Assembly (NCBI GenBank): GCA_963205105.1
Contig: CAUJJW010000133.1
Location: 1 to 41,968, forward strand
Length of the DNA stretch: 41,968 bases
Direction of reading: 5' to 3'
From: Verrucomicrobiota bacterium
GTDB taxonomy: Bacteria > Verrucomicrobiota > Verrucomicrobiia > Limisphaerales > CAIMTB01
Shown here: one piece after another, positions 16,612-27,470 of the stretch
Numbering within the stretch: the first letter of the stretch is position 1
How the letters are laid out: each line of letters begins with the position of its first letter
The notes under the pieces: model-generated
The model's input: only the letters and a program-made list of their open reading frames with translations
Told to the model about the DNA's origin: nothing
The model's database searches: none
Translations under genes and position numbers: made by a program

Positions 16612-19600
16612 TCAGGGCAGGAGGGTCACGCGGTAGAACCTTCGGGTCCCGGAAGGTTGCGGGTCCGAGACGGTGAGTGTGAATTCTCCGTCCGCGGCCA
16701 TCCTCAAGGGTCCGAGCGGTTCCCACTGGGCAGGATCGAGCGTGTCGGTGAACTCCGGTTGGTACTGCCGTCCGGGGGAGGAAGGCCAGGTCAGCTGCAC
16801 GATCGGATTTCCCGGGCTCCAGGTGGCGGTGATGAGGAACGAGTCGGGCGACGACGGCGCGGTTTGGTTGGATCGCCCTGGGGTGGGATTCGGGAAGCGA
16901 AAGAAGGGCAGCCCGGCTCCGTCGGACCAGCGACCTTCGCTTTGGTCGGGCCGTTGTGCGCCAAACGTGACGCTGTCCACCAGGCGCCCGAGCGGATCGA
17001 ACACACCGAGGGTTTCGCCATTCTGGCTGAGCTGGAAATCGGCGTGCAGTGTGGATCCTGGGCGCGAGGCCTCGGGGCGGCCGTCGGCCCAGACGAGCAG
17101 GAAACCGCCGGCGGGTAGGACCATCCCGGCGGGAACCACCGAGCGATCGGGGGTGCCGAGGCGATCGGTCAGAGAGTACCCGGAAAGGTCGAGCGCAGAT
17201 GTGCCGGCGTTGTGCAGTTCGAACCAGTCGTCGGTCTCGCCCGTGACGGGATTGGTCAACGAGCTGGAGTTTTGGGCGAGCCATTCGTTGATCCTGAGGG
17301 CAGGCAGCGGGCCGGGAGTGCCTGAATAGGTGATCCGGACGTTGTCGCTGGCGCCGGCCACGCGTTGGCCGAAGCGATTCATGCCTTCGACGCGGAGTTC
17401 ATTGAGGCCGGCCTGGAGGCTGAGACGAACGCTCCAATTGCTCACCGTGGTCCATTGAACGGTTCGTTCACGGCCCTGGATGAGAAGTGTCGCCACACCC
17501 ACCGGGGCGCGTCCGGTCAGGGTAATCACATCGTTCGTGGCAGTGAAATCCGCTCCGCCCTGGCTGGTGATGGCGAAGTCGCTGCGAACGGTGGCGAGTT
17601 GCTGGAGGAGGTAGGTACGGCGTTGACGGATCCAGGACTTGATCGAGGACGGGTTGCCCAGGTTGATGCCCTGGGCTTGGAACGCGGCGTATTTCCAGTC
17701 GAGCAGACGATCGATCGGGGCACCGGGACCGGTCCTAAACCAGCCGTCTGTGGCTTCCTGCAAGGCCGCCCAATAACGGCGCACCAGGGCAGGGGTCCGG
17801 TACATGCGGGCGATGGTCGGGTCCCCCACATCAAACAGAGCGGCGGTCGGTGGATCATTGAAGACGCCCAGACCGACATCGAAGTCCCAACAGAAGATCT
17901 GCCAACGACCCTGGCGGGGTTTGTAGAGGAAGGAGTTCTTGGCGTTGGGGTTTCCGAAGGCATCCCAGTAGGACGCGAGATCGTTCATGGCAAACGTGCG
18001 CATCCAGTGATCGACGTCAACCAGGGCTTCGACGGTTGGCACGTAGTCGGCCGTGGCGTTGGCGGCATCCACCAGCGCGAAGAGATCAGTAAAGTCCGTG
18101 GCCGATGACTGGACGGCGCGCGGGCGCCAGTTCCAGCGGTAGCGGGCGGTTTTCTTGGGGCCGGAGGACGGGAAGCGCTCCAGGGTGTTGAGCACGCAGG
18201 GATCGATGCGGTTCCCGGAATTGTCGAACTCGTTCCAGCAATCGGTCTTCCACAGGGAACCCTCGTCGTCGTCGGGATACCATTGCTCCACGGTGTCGCC
18301 ATCGGGTTGTTGCACATCGTCGTAGAGAGTCCCGCGACGAACGCCGTTGACCGTCAGGCGCACATAGCGGCGGTGCAGGTTGGGCAGGCCGTATTGCTCC
18401 AGGAACCAAAACATCAACTGCTCCCGCTGATTGGTGTCGTCGCGAATCGGCCAGTCGAGGGTTGCGCGATCGGCGCCAAGGAAGCGGTCGTCTTCGGGAA
18501 ACGAAAGGTCGTAGCCGCAGAGGGCGCCGGTGGGGGAGTCGTAAATCGGGGACGTGTAGGAACTCCCGCTGTAATGGGCTCCGGCGTTGTGAATGACCCG
18601 GTCGGTGGCGGAGACAAAGGTGATGTCGAGGTCCTCGTTGCTCATCTTCTCGCGACGGGTCCAGGTGTCGCGCGTCGCCGCTGTCATCCAGATGCGATAG
18701 GACCCAAAGGCGCCGGTCGGCGGAGTCTCGCCAAAGCGAATCAGCGCCTCCCGCGACCTTGTGCCGGCGGGGATCGGAGCCGCGGCGGAGGCACCCCGGC
18801 TGTCGGTGGCCACCACGTTGAAAGCGACCATGGATCCGGTGGGTTGTCCGGGGAGGGTTCCCGTGAAGATGCCGTCCGCGGCGAAGGCATCGGGTCCGGT
18901 GCCATCGTCGGTCATCCGCGCGGTGGTGAGGGAGGTGGAAGGGTCCCGGCGGTAGAGGAGTTGTACGTGGCGAATGCCGTGGGGATCCGTGATCCGGGCG
19001 AAGATTCGCACGCTTTGATTGGCGGCGGGGAGGACCGGGTCATGGCGGAGGTCGGTGATGGAAGGAGCGGCATTGGTTGACGGGTGGGAATTGGGAGCCC
19101 CGGGGGTGCCGGAAGCGAGCGGCGGGGCGAGTCGACCCACGGCTTCGAGTCCGCCGTTGCGTAATCGGAGGAGGATCTCGGGATGGCCCTTCAACCAACG
19201 AAGCTTGGCGCGGAGGCTGACGAGAGCGTTGCCCGGTATGGGGCTGGTGAGCGTGGTGCGGATGCGGTTCACCACGTGATCGCCGCGTTCCGATGCGATG
19301 ACGTGCAGGGCCCGACTGCCATCCGGTCCGGCGCCTGGATCCACGCGACTGGTGCGGTGGGTGCCTTGAAACACCCAGCGATTGGTCCCTGCTTCGAACC
19401 CACCATTGACGATGCGGTTGTTGCCGCTGACCACCACTTCGACGTCGTCGACCAGCGCCTCCCCGGGTCCGAGCAGAAGGATCTGCAGTTGATCGGCGGA
19501 GGGAACGCCGGGATGCGTCAGGGTGAGGGCTCCGGACGATTCCACCGAGGTCCAGGAAGTGCGGGCGGATTCATCGCTATCGCGCCAAACATGCGGGTCA

Positions 19601-21192
19601 TGGGACGGTGCATCGAAGTCGAGACGTTCCAGTGAACTTCCTCCGCCCGCGGCCCAGCGATTGTCGTGAGCGCCCGCGACGTAGGTGAGATCGTCTTCGG
19701 GCGCAAAGTGTCGCAGTTGGGGAGCCGATCCTGCTGAGAGCGCCCTGGCGATGGGGCGAAGCAGGGTGAGGCGTTCGCCACGGTTGCGCAGGGAACCGTC
19801 GAAGTCGCCGACCACGCGGCCGTGGGGCAGATCCAGGTGCTGTTCGCGCAGGCGGATGGCGTTGCGGGCGATGGCCAGGAAACCGCCGGGTTCGAGGAAG
19901 GTGGCGTCCGCGAATTGGAAACGCACGCCGCCATCGATCCTCCAACCGCCAAGGTGCAGCACCTGGGAGGAACGGTTGTGAATCTCCAGAAACTCGTCGT
20001 TGGGATCGTCGGACAAGGGTTCGAAGTGAATTTCGCTGAACACCACCTCCGGGCGGCGGAGGCGGGCGTTGGGTGAGCCGGGGGTTGGGAACTCGGTGGT
20101 CGACCATCGGGAAGCGTGGTTCACAACGCGACCGATGCTGAGCCCCGGCAAGGAACCCGGGTAGCGGATGGAATCCAGCACGCGTGTTCGATCCGGGGAA
20201 AGGAGCAGGAGGGAGCCACCCCCTGGCGTCAGCAGGGCCTCCGCCGGCGAGCCGTTCACGACCAGGAATCCCTGGGCAGAAACCATGGAACCGGCGGGAA
20301 GGACATGCTCGGCCGCCCCATCGGCTCGAATCAGGATGGCGCCGGAAAGATCCTCGGCGACCGGGCTGCGTTGATGAATCTCCACGAAAGCACCCATGGC
20401 GGCGGTGGGATCGGCGAGCACTTCATGGAGTTGAATGCCGGAGAAGTCGGTCGGTGGAGGTGGTTCAGCCCGGCCGGGGGATCCTCCGATGAACACACTC
20501 GCGGCCCAGGCCTTCGGATGGGCTTCGCCCAGGGATGGACGGGCCAGGACCCGGCTCGGGCCGCCACCCTGGGATGCGGAATCCCAGTCGGCGTCGTCGG
20601 AGAATTCGGTTTGCAAGACAATGCCGCCGGATCGCTTGCGCAGGCGGATGGAGCCGCGTTCTGGTCCCAGGCGCGCGGTGAACCCGCCGATGACGTTGGT
20701 GAGGTTGTATACGGCGAGGATGTCGGTGGGACTCGGAGCGATGACGAGGTGGCCGAGGCCGGGGAGGATGGTGCCTTCGGGAAGGGTGAAATCGACGTCA
20801 CCGGTGAAGGCCCAGCCAGAGAGATCCTCGGGGAACGGGTTGGTGTTGTGGAGTTCGATGAACCGGAGATCACGGCCGGCGGTGTTGGGGGGAGGCTGGT
20901 GGTGGACCTCGGAAAAAACGATGGCGGTGCGCCGGGTGGACGGGCCCATGGTTTCACGGCGTTCATCGCCCAAGAAAGGAACGGTGACGGAAAGCCGGGC
21001 GACTTGGCTGGTGATGGACCCATGGGGATCGGCGCTTTCGACCAGTCGCCAGTGCGGGTCGATGGATCCACCCGGAAGCGCTTGGCCGGCAACCGAAACG
21101 CCGGTGGAGAAAAGACCAGGGATCGGTGCGGCAATGGCAGCGGCGGCGGCCCCGAACACGAACGCCCAGCCCAGAAGCACCGCGCGGATCAT
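16612..21192 (-). CDS. Giant secreted lamin-tail / CotH-kinase-domain protein
   Basis: 1526 residues. A signal peptide (1-22, ending AIAA) is followed by three lamin-tail-like beta domains (about 88-200, 250-345 and 382-480). A jelly-roll carbohydrate-binding-like region (about 578-690) follows. Next comes an Ig-like segment (about 705-800), then a CotH-type kinase domain (about 826-1190, with SGSSYTSPIYDSPTGALCGYDLSFPEDDRF and WQIFCWDFDVGLGV). A fourth lamin-tail domain (about 1295-1435) and a C-terminal module ending FYRVTLLP complete the chain. CotH proteins phosphorylate secreted proteins in Bacillus, so extracellular kinase activity is possible but not shown. It is the last gene of a compact operon, 4 bp after the epimerase gene. 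This architecture is common in Verrucomicrobiota and Planctomycetota. Confidence 0.9.
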   Translation of the reverse strand: MIRAVLLGWAFVFGAAAAAIAAPIPGLFSTGVSVAGQALPGGSIDPHWRLVESADPHGSITSQVARLSVTVPFLGDERRETMGPSTRRTAIVFSEVHHQPPPNTAGRDLRFIELHNTNPFPEDLSGWAFTGDVDFTLPEGTILPGLGHLVIAPSPTDILAVYNLTNVIGGFTARLGPERGSIRLRKRSGGIVLQTEFSDDADWDSASQGGGPSRVLARPSLGEAHPKAWAASVFIGGSPGRAEPPPPTDFSGIQLHEVLADPTAAMGAFVEIHQRSPVAEDLSGAILIRADGAAEHVLPAGSMVSAQGFLVVNGSPAEALLTPGGGSLLLLSPDRTRVLDSIRYPGSLPGLSIGRVVNHASRWSTTEFPTPGSPNARLRRPEVVFSEIHFEPLSDDPNDEFLEIHNRSSQVLHLGGWRIDGGVRFQFADATFLEPGGFLAIARNAIRLREQHLDLPHGRVVGDFDGSLRNRGERLTLLRPIARALSAGSAPQLRHFAPEDDLTYVAGAHDNRWAAGGGSSLERLDFDAPSHDPHVWRDSDESARTSWTSVESSGALTLTHPGVPSADQLQILLLGPGEALVDDVEVVVSGNNRIVNGGFEAGTNRWVFQGTHRTSRVDPGAGPDGSRALHVIASERGDHVVNRIRTTLTSPIPGNALVSLRAKLRWLKGHPEILLRLRNGGLEAVGRLAPPLASGTPGAPNSHPSTNAAPSITDLRHDPVLPAANQSVRIFARITDPHGIRHVQLLYRRDPSTSLTTARMTDDGTGPDAFAADGIFTGTLPGQPTGSMVAFNVVATDSRGASAAAPIPAGTRSREALIRFGETPPTGAFGSYRIWMTAATRDTWTRREKMSNEDLDITFVSATDRVIHNAGAHYSGSSYTSPIYDSPTGALCGYDLSFPEDDRFLGADRATLDWPIRDDTNQREQLMFWFLEQYGLPNLHRRYVRLTVNGVRRGTLYDDVQQPDGDTVEQWYPDDDEGSLWKTDCWNEFDNSGNRIDPCVLNTLERFPSSGPKKTARYRWNWRPRAVQSSATDFTDLFALVDAANATADYVPTVEALVDVDHWMRTFAMNDLASYWDAFGNPNAKNSFLYKPRQGRWQIFCWDFDVGLGVFNDPPTAALFDVGDPTIARMYRTPALVRRYWAALQEATDGWFRTGPGAPIDRLLDWKYAAFQAQGINLGNPSSIKSWIRQRRTYLLQQLATVRSDFAITSQGGADFTATNDVITLTGRAPVGVATLLIQGRERTVQWTTVSNWSVRLSLQAGLNELRVEGMNRFGQRVAGASDNVRITYSGTPGPLPALRINEWLAQNSSSLTNPVTGETDDWFELHNAGTSALDLSGYSLTDRLGTPDRSVVPAGMVLPAGGFLLVWADGRPEASRPGSTLHADFQLSQNGETLGVFDPLGRLVDSVTFGAQRPDQSEGRWSDGAGLPFFRFPNPTPGRSNQTAPSSPDSFLITATWSPGNPIVQLTWPSSPGRQYQPEFTDTLDPAQWEPLGPLRMAADGEFTLTVSDPQPSGTRRFYRVTLLP

Positions 21193-21196
21193 GGTT

Positions 21197-22129
21197 TCAG
21201 GCGGAGCGGATGCCCCAACAGAAGGGATCGGTTTCGGACAGGATCAGAGTCGCTTCGGCGGTGACGTGGGCGTTGCCGGTGACGGTCGGGATGACTTCGC
21301 CCTTGGCAGGGTCCAGCCAGCGGAATCGGCCGGTGAACGTGCTCCCCAGGATGCTTTCCTGCACCCAGGGTTCGCCTTCTGCCAGTTTCCCGTCGGCGGC
21401 GAGGCACGCCAGCTTGGCGCTGGTCCCGGTGCCGCACGGCGAGCGGTCGTAGGCTTTGCCGGGGCACAGCACGAAGTTTCGGGAATGACCCCCGGCCCTC
21501 GCGGGGCCGAACAATTCCACGTGATCGATCTCCGGGTAGCCCTGGGCATTGGCCGCCTGGCGTATGCGCCAGGTGACATCGGTGAGTGTTTCGACGTTTC
21601 TGAGGTGGAGGGGCCACGGATGCTCCTCCACGAGGAAGAACCAGTTGCCGCCCCAGGCGACATCGCCAACCACGGGGCCGATTCCGGGAACCTCCAGGCG
21701 AACGCCTTTGGATTTGCGATGGCTGGGAACGTTGGCCACGGAGACCGACCCGTCGGGATGAAGGGTCGCGGTCACCACTCCGACCGGTGTGTCGAGTCGG
21801 TGGTCGCCGGCCCGGATCCGTCCGAGGTGGGCGAGAGTGGCGATCAATCCGATGGTCCCGTGGCCGCACATGCCGAGCACGCCGACGTTGTTGAAGAACA
21901 GAACCCCTGCCGTGCAATCGGGGGCGTGGGGCGGGACGATGAGCGCACCGACCAACACGTCCGAGCCTCGTGGTTCGTTGACGATGGCGGAACGAAAGGC
22001 ATCGAAGTCCCTGGCAAATCGATCCCGCAGTTCGGTGAGCGGTCCGTTGCCGAGAGATGGACCTCCGTCGAGAACGACGCGGGTGGGTTCGCCGCCGGTG
22101 TGCGAATCGATGATCTGAATGCGGTTCAT
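21197..22129 (-). CDS. Proline racemase / 4-hydroxyproline 2-epimerase family enzyme
   Basis: 310 residues, cytoplasmic by lack of a signal. Both catalytic cysteines are present: Cys88 in [14 protein letters not shown] and Cys232 in [12 protein letters not shown]. This marks an active racemase/epimerase, since the related trans-3-hydroxyproline dehydratases replace the first one. The opening [13 protein letters not shown] is the family start. 4-Hydroxyproline epimerase opens catabolism of hydroxyproline from collagen-like or plant glycoproteins; true proline racemase is the alternative. The start overlaps the stop of the cytochrome gene (ATGA). No hydroxyproline oxidase or deaminase is nearby, so the pathway cannot be confirmed from context. 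Confidence 0.88.
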   Translation of the reverse strand: MNRIQIIDSHTGGEPTRVVLDGGPSLGNGPLTELRDRFARDFDAFRSAIVNEPRGSDVLVGALIVPPHAPDCTAGVLFFNNVGVLGMCGHGTIGLIATLAHLGRIRAGDHRLDTPVGVVTATLHPDGSVSVANVPSHRKSKGVRLEVPGIGPVVGDVAWGGNWFFLVEEHPWPLHLRNVETLTDVTWRIRQAANAQGYPEIDHVELFGPARAGGHSRNFVLCPGKAYDRSPCGTGTSAKLACLAADGKLAEGEPWVQESILGSTFTGRFRWLDPAKGEVIPTVTGNAHVTAEATLILSETDPFCWGIRSA

Positions 22130-25100
22130 GGGGTTGGGTTTCCTTGGGCCAGGGACTGGAGATAGTCGAGCAGCGAAGCCAGATCGCCGACGGTGATGCC
22201 CGCAGCGAGTCCTTCAGGCATGAGGGAACGCTGCTGTTTTTCGCGGGTGGCGATGGTGTCGACGGGGATGCGCTGTTCCTGGGCGGTCACGGTGCGGATG
22301 GTCACCGCATCGGCGGCTTCCTGGACCACGAAGCCATCCACTTCGGTGCCGTCCTTGAGTTCGAAATGCTGGGTGACGAAACCCTGGGCCAGGGTCTTGT
22401 TGGGCAGGAGGATGGCCTCGGCCAGTTCATGGCGGCGGTAGGTGGCGGCGATGGTTCCCAGGAAAGGTCCTTTGAGGGGTTCACCGGCCTTCACCGTGTG
22501 ACAGCCCACGCAGCTGAGCTGAGCGAACAACTGTTCACCCCGCGCAGGGTCGCCGGTGATGCGGGTCGCCCGTTCGATCACAGCGGGAACCGGCAGGTCC
22601 CCAATGGTGGCCTGGCCGGCCTCGGCCTTGAGCTTGGCCGGGTCGATCCGGAGTCGGCGGACGGCATCTCGCGCTGCTTGGACGACCTCCGGGTCCGAAT
22701 CCTCGAGGGCGAGGGCTATGGAAGTGGCCCGGGAGGCGTCACCGAACTGAGTGGCCGCGCGGAGGATCTGAATGCGGCGTTGGGTGTTGGTCCAGCCGGT
22801 GTCGAGGGAGAGGGCGGCTGCCTCCCGTGCTTCCACGGAACCGACCTTGCGGCTGGCGAGTTTGAGCAGCAGACCCTCCGCCAGAAGCGAGGCGGGGCCG
22901 TCGAGTTTGGCGGCATACGTGGCGAGCACGGACGTCGCGCGCTCAAGGTGGGGGGCGTTGAGGACCGCGGATCGCGCCTTTTCGGCGAGGTTGTTTTCGG
23001 CGGTCACCTTCTGGACTCGCGGGTAGGCGGCCAGGAGCGCGTTCCAGGCGTCCGGGCTGTCCGAACGGGCCAGGGCGATCACCGCTTGGGCACGGGCGGC
23101 TTCCCCGGTGTTGTCAGCGAGAGCGAGACGGGTCAGCAGCGGGAGAGCCTGGGGCGGGATGACTTCGGAATCGGCGAGTTGAGCGGCGAGCGAAGGCAGG
23201 AGGGAAGCATCGTCCCGGGCGCGCGCCATGAATTTCTCGAGCGCCTTTCCGGCTGGAATGCGATGGCGGGCGAACTCACGGCCGAGGCGTGCGGTCTCGG
23301 GACCGTCGGCACGGTCCAATGCTGCGTCGAGGGCCGCCTGGATGCGGGTGGTTTCGCTCCAAGGCTCGGGTTGGTAATAGGGTCCCCGCGTGTCGGGGCG
23401 GGTTCCCCAGGAGTCGCCCTTCCAGGGGCCTTCCATGAAATGCAGGCGGCACAGCGCGATGATCAGGCCGGCCCGACGTTGAGGTTCGGTTTCACGTTCG
23501 AGCCGGGCGATGAGGCCTGCGACGACCTGCGGTTCGTGGAGGGATTGGAGGACGCGCAGTGCTCCAGCGCGAATCGCGGCGGATGCTTCGCTACGGTCGA
23601 GCACGGCCAGACAGGGAGCCGTGGCGCGAAGCTGAATGAGGGTCTGGACGGCCGTGTGGGCGACAATGGAGTCCAAATCCGCCAGGAGTGGAACCATGGA
23701 GTTCGCGGCCTCGGAAAAACGAAGCCGGGCCATGCCGATCAGGGCTTCCTTGCGGGCGCGTGGATCCTGGGACTTCAGCGCATCCACAAACGTGGACATC
23801 CGAACCGTGGAAGCCGGGTCGGGACGATCAGCGAGGGCGCGAAGAATCCAGGGCAGGAGTTCCGGGTGTTCAGGAATCGCCCCTTCGAGGAGGCTGTTGG
23901 CGCTCCTTCCCATCCCTTGTTGGAGGCCGAAGACCGCAGCGATTCGGACGGCGAGTGGTCGCTGCGTATCTCCGACGTAGCCCAGGAGCAGCGTGGGGTC
24001 GTTCTGCAGGGCCATGCCAGACTCGCGTCGGAGCAGGGCGCGCTGCGCGGCAAGTCGTCGACGATGGCTGGTGGACCCCACTTCCCGGGCGATCTCTTGG
24101 ACGGAACGTTTGTCGAGGTCGGCGATGGGGTCGCGTGGGATCCCCTTGGGACTGAGCCGAACGATGAACCCGACGTCCGGACCCACCCAGGTGAACGAGG
24201 CGCCCTTCCAACTTGCCGCGTAAATGTTGCCGTGGCCGTCGACATCCAGGTCGGTCACCCGGGGCAAGCGGAGGAACTCCTTCTGCTCGGCGACGAACGT
24301 GGCGCCGTTGGGGGTGAGTCGATGCTGATAGACGACCTCGCGGCCCCAGTCGGCGGTGAACGGCGCGTTGTTCCATCGCGCCGGAATGTCGGTTTCGTCG
24401 ATCCACGCCGCGCCGCATCCCGAGCCGCCGCCGTAGTCGGCAAGTGGCTGGATGATTTCATCGGCGAAATTCTTGAAGAGCCGGGGATACCCGTGCTGGG
24501 TGAGGCCGCTGAAATGATGCAGGCGGACATCCCAGCCCCCGCCGTCGTTGGTGTTGTCTCGGGCAAAGCCATCCAGCAAGGGGCTCACCGCCACTTCGAG
24601 AATGTTGCGTGTTCCGTCGGCCCAAAGTTCGAGATCGGACCCGTCGGGGCGAAACCGCACCACCCCGCCACCGCGCAACTGGAGCTTTTTGCCATCGGCA
24701 CCCGTGGCTTCGAGGAAGCCGAAATCCCCGATGGCGGCGTAGAGCCAGCCGTCGATGCCCAGTTCCAGGCCGTTGGAAGAGTGGTCGGCCGGGCGGTCCT
24801 TGAAGGTAAACGCGATGCCGTGAACCAGTGTCTTGCGTTCCTCCGCCACCCCGTCTCCGTCCCGGTCGAAGAAGACGCTGATGTCGGGCGGGTGGAGGAG
24901 GTACAGGCGATCGTGATCCCAGACCAATCCGCGCGGGGAATCAATGTCGGGTACGAAGGCCTTCACCTCGTCGGCCTGGCCGTCATCGTTGGTGTCACGA
25001 ACGCGCAGGACTCGGCCGAGGTGCGGTTTGCGATCGAGGGATCCATTGCCGTCGCTGGAGACGTAGAGGATCCCGTCGGGTGCCGCGGCCACGAACACGG

Positions 25101-25323
25101 GGTAGTTCACCGCGGGTGGCGTGGCGAAGATGGAGACGTCGAACTCGAACGGGGCCTTCACCTCCTGGATCAGGCGGGCAGCCTTGTCCGGAACGACAGC
25201 GGGCAGCGTCGCCAGTTCGGCGGGGGTTGGCTGCCGGTCCGTTGCGGTGAATTCCTGGGCGAAGGTGCACGCGGGCACCAGCACGACGGCAGACACCGCA
25301 GCGATCAGGTTGAAGCGAATCAT
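22126..25323 (-). CDS. PVC-type heme-binding CxxCH protein with beta-propeller and HEAT repeats
   Basis: 1065 residues, exported (signal peptide about 1-22). The N-terminal half (about 35-420) is a beta-propeller of the membrane-bound-dehydrogenase type (PVC-type heme-binding protein), with blocks such as [38 protein letters not shown]-like helical solenoid covers about 430-890. A C-terminal cytochrome c domain carries CVGCH (938-942) and a likely axial Met1035 in SLMPEG. Large family expansions are a hallmark of Planctomycetota and Verrucomicrobiota, where they are proposed to oxidise sugars or alcohols in the periplasm; the substrate here is unknown. Both ends overlap neighbouring genes by 4 bp. 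Confidence 0.92.
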   Translation of the reverse strand: MIRFNLIAAVSAVVLVPACTFAQEFTATDRQPTPAELATLPAVVPDKAARLIQEVKAPFEFDVSIFATPPAVNYPVFVAAAPDGILYVSSDGNGSLDRKPHLGRVLRVRDTNDDGQADEVKAFVPDIDSPRGLVWDHDRLYLLHPPDISVFFDRDGDGVAEERKTLVHGIAFTFKDRPADHSSNGLELGIDGWLYAAIGDFGFLEATGADGKKLQLRGGGVVRFRPDGSDLELWADGTRNILEVAVSPLLDGFARDNTNDGGGWDVRLHHFSGLTQHGYPRLFKNFADEIIQPLADYGGGSGCGAAWIDETDIPARWNNAPFTADWGREVVYQHRLTPNGATFVAEQKEFLRLPRVTDLDVDGHGNIYAASWKGASFTWVGPDVGFIVRLSPKGIPRDPIADLDKRSVQEIAREVGSTSHRRRLAAQRALLRRESGMALQNDPTLLLGYVGDTQRPLAVRIAAVFGLQQGMGRSANSLLEGAIPEHPELLPWILRALADRPDPASTVRMSTFVDALKSQDPRARKEALIGMARLRFSEAANSMVPLLADLDSIVAHTAVQTLIQLRATAPCLAVLDRSEASAAIRAGALRVLQSLHEPQVVAGLIARLERETEPQRRAGLIIALCRLHFMEGPWKGDSWGTRPDTRGPYYQPEPWSETTRIQAALDAALDRADGPETARLGREFARHRIPAGKALEKFMARARDDASLLPSLAAQLADSEVIPPQALPLLTRLALADNTGEAARAQAVIALARSDSPDAWNALLAAYPRVQKVTAENNLAEKARSAVLNAPHLERATSVLATYAAKLDGPASLLAEGLLLKLASRKVGSVEAREAAALSLDTGWTNTQRRIQILRAATQFGDASRATSIALALEDSDPEVVQAARDAVRRLRIDPAKLKAEAGQATIGDLPVPAVIERATRITGDPARGEQLFAQLSCVGCHTVKAGEPLKGPFLGTIAATYRRHELAEAILLPNKTLAQGFVTQHFELKDGTEVDGFVVQEAADAVTIRTVTAQEQRIPVDTIATREKQQRSLMPEGLAAGITVGDLASLLDYLQSLAQGNPTP

Positions 25324-26540
25324 GGTGCAGAGCGTTCGAGGTTGGAGGCCTTGGCGTCCAGTTCGGCCAGGGTAAGGCGGAGGCTCACGATGAAGGGAGG
25401 CTGGTTCAATTCCCAGTGGCCGTAGGTCGTCGTCACGAAGGTGCCGTCGGGCAGGATTTCCACACCCGGGTAGGCACAGTCCCAGGCGTTCTGATTGTCC
25501 ATCAGCCGTACGCGGTATTGTCCGGATCCCCCGGACCCAAGGTCTTCATAGCGCCCCACCCAGGCCACCCAGTCTCCCCGGGTCGGGGAATCCTTGGCCA
25601 TGTCTCGAAAGGCGATGAACAGTCGGCCGTCCGGAGCGTACTTGGCCGTGTGTCGGTCTCCCGTGAGGGCAGGCGGGAGTTCGAGGGGTGCCGACCAGGT
25701 TTTTCCCTCATCGTCGGACACCATGAAGTGCGCGTTCTTCCTGCGGGAGTTTTCGCGAAGAAGCAGGGTGATGTGTCGCCCATCCGGAGAACGAACCGCC
25801 CCGGGCTCGCACAAGTGCACTTCGCTGGAGGACTGAAGTTCCCGAGGACGCCCCCACGTTAAGCCCCCATCGCCGGACTCCACTTGATAGAGGCGGAAGG
25901 TGATGGGCTTCTCCGGGTGGGCCCCGTCGCGGATGAACCGACCGTCGTCGTGGAACCATGCCAGATAGCGGCCAGGCCAAGCGGGAACCGGCTCAACCGA
26001 ACCCATCACGACAATACCTCCCCATGCTCCAGCCGGTTCCAGCGGAGTCCAGGTCACCCCATCATCGTCGGAGGAAGCCAGACGCGCAGGGTGGAGTCCG
26101 GACCAAACAATGAGGCGTTTACGGCCTGCCGCGTCGATGACCCGGTGGATCGTTGGAGTCTCCAGCGAGGTCGACCAGTTGTCGGGGACCGGCAGCCGAG
26201 GGCTCCAGGTCCGACCGCCATCGGCGCTGCGCTTCAGGCAGATGGCGCCCTTCCCGTGGCCGCGCGGATACACACACAGGATGGTCCGCCCGTCATCAAG
26301 GAGCACGGTGGTGGGGTGTCCGAGATACTGGCCTGGTTCGCGGTCGACCACGGTCTGCCGGTGCGTTTCGACGGAGAGATCCAGATGGGTGAGCGACTGC
26401 GCTGCTCCAGCGGAGACGGCGGTCAAGCCGGCGAACAGCACGGCGACAGCAATGACTTGCAGGCGGTTCAGACCGCCTGCTGAGGCCCGCCGCGAGGTGG
26501 GTGGAGCAGACGGTTGAAAGTTGGCATGCGACCGGGGCAT
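25320..26540 (-). CDS. Sialidase-like exported protein with Asp-box repeats
   Basis: 406 residues. A signal segment at about 27-47 (VIAVAVLFAGLTAVSAGAA) follows a polar N-terminus. Four Asp boxes of the SxDxGxTW type are visible: RSADGGRTW (104-112), SSDDDGVTW (156-164), ESGDGGLTW (221-229) and VSDDEGKTW (274-282). They predict a six-bladed sialidase propeller. Candidate catalytic residues include the Arg cluster (LLRENSRRK) and the late GVEILPDGTFVTTTYGHW. Exo-alpha-sialidase or a related glycan-cleaving activity is likely; many environmental members act on other sugars. It lies 9 bp after the LysR gene and overlaps the cytochrome gene by 4 bp. Confidence 0.82.
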   Translation of the reverse strand: MPRSHANFQPSAPPTSRRASAGGLNRLQVIAVAVLFAGLTAVSAGAAQSLTHLDLSVETHRQTVVDREPGQYLGHPTTVLLDDGRTILCVYPRGHGKGAICLKRSADGGRTWSPRLPVPDNWSTSLETPTIHRVIDAAGRKRLIVWSGLHPARLASSDDDGVTWTPLEPAGAWGGIVVMGSVEPVPAWPGRYLAWFHDDGRFIRDGAHPEKPITFRLYQVESGDGGLTWGRPRELQSSSEVHLCEPGAVRSPDGRHITLLLRENSRRKNAHFMVSDDEGKTWSAPLELPPALTGDRHTAKYAPDGRLFIAFRDMAKDSPTRGDWVAWVGRYEDLGSGGSGQYRVRLMDNQNAWDCAYPGVEILPDGTFVTTTYGHWELNQPPFIVSLRLTLAELDAKASNLERSAP

Positions 26541-26549
26541 GCGGCTATC

Positions 26550-27461
26550 TCAGGGGGCGGTCGTATTCCAAAGCAAACCGGATTTCTTCCATTCCATCAC
26601 CAACTCACGGAATCGCTGAACTGGCGGTGGGTTTTCGTCCAGGCGCCATACCAGCACGAGGGGGACCGTGACGCGGGGTGTCAGGGGTATGAGGCGGAGG
26701 TCCGGCGACGTCGGGATGACGCCCTCGGAGACGACGGCAATGCCGATGCCGGCTTCGACGTAGGTCAGAACCGTCCCGATGAGGCTGGGGGTATGAGCCA
26801 GGCGTGGGATGACCCCGGCCCGCCGGCATCCGGCCAGGATCGCGTCGTGCAAGCCCATGCCCTCGCGCCGGGCCAGCAGAATCAGGGGCTCCGATTGGAG
26901 TGAGGTCCACGCGATCGCCTGCCGCTCGGCCAGGGGGTGATCGCAGCGGACCACCACGCCCAGGGGTTCGGCCCGGAGCAGGGCGGTTTCAAGTCCGAGG
27001 GCTTCATGCCCCACGACCGGTCGGGTAATGGCGGCTGAAAGGCGTCCTTTGGCTACCATCTCCCAAACGCGTTCCGGCGTGCGCTCCTCCAGATGCAGGG
27101 TGACGGCGGGAAACCGCTTGCGGTAGGCGCCCAGGAGTCGGCCGAGAAACGCTTGGGTGGGAGGACCGATGTAGCCGAGCCGGAGTTCGCCTTCTTCTCC
27201 AGACCCGGTCCGTTGCACCCGCTGGACACTCTCTTCCAACTGCGCCATCAGCACGGCCGTTTCCCGGAGCAAGACCGCGCCAGCCGGGGTGAGGCGAACA
27301 TGATGGCGACTTCGCTCCAGCACGGTCGTTCCCAGGAAGAACTCCAGATCCTTCACGGCGCGACTGATCGCAGGCTGCGCGATGCGAAGTCGCCGCGCAG
27401 CGGCGGCGTAGCTCAATTCTTCGGCGACGGCCTGAAAATAGCGAAGGTGCCGCAGGTCCAT
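26550..27461 (-). CDS. LysR-type transcriptional regulator
   Basis: 303 residues, the standard length. The N-terminal winged helix (about 1-60) reads MDLRHLRYFQAVAEELSYAAAARRLRIAQPAISRAVKDLE. The substrate-binding domain (about 90-295) includes LRLGYIGPPTQAFLGRLLG. The effector cannot be read from sequence. A perfect T-N11-A dyad lies 10 bp before its start codon, fitting autoregulation and control of the divergent antiporter. It is on the same strand as the sialidase-to-CotH genes and only 9 bp before them, so it may be the first gene of that operon. Confidence 0.93.
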   Translation of the reverse strand: MDLRHLRYFQAVAEELSYAAAARRLRIAQPAISRAVKDLEFFLGTTVLERSRHHVRLTPAGAVLLRETAVLMAQLEESVQRVQRTGSGEEGELRLGYIGPPTQAFLGRLLGAYRKRFPAVTLHLEERTPERVWEMVAKGRLSAAITRPVVGHEALGLETALLRAEPLGVVVRCDHPLAERQAIAWTSLQSEPLILLARREGMGLHDAILAGCRRAGVIPRLAHTPSLIGTVLTYVEAGIGIAVVSEGVIPTSPDLRLIPLTPRVTVPLVLVWRLDENPPPVQRFRELVMEWKKSGLLWNTTAP

Positions 27462-27470
27462 GAGAACGGA

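Noticed and set aside
22144..25425. 1093-codon open frame antisense to the PVC-type cytochrome gene
   Set aside because: It mirrors the real gene in a GC-rich genome and has no recognisable domain, while the minus strand shows a signal peptide, a propeller, HEAT repeats and CVGCH.
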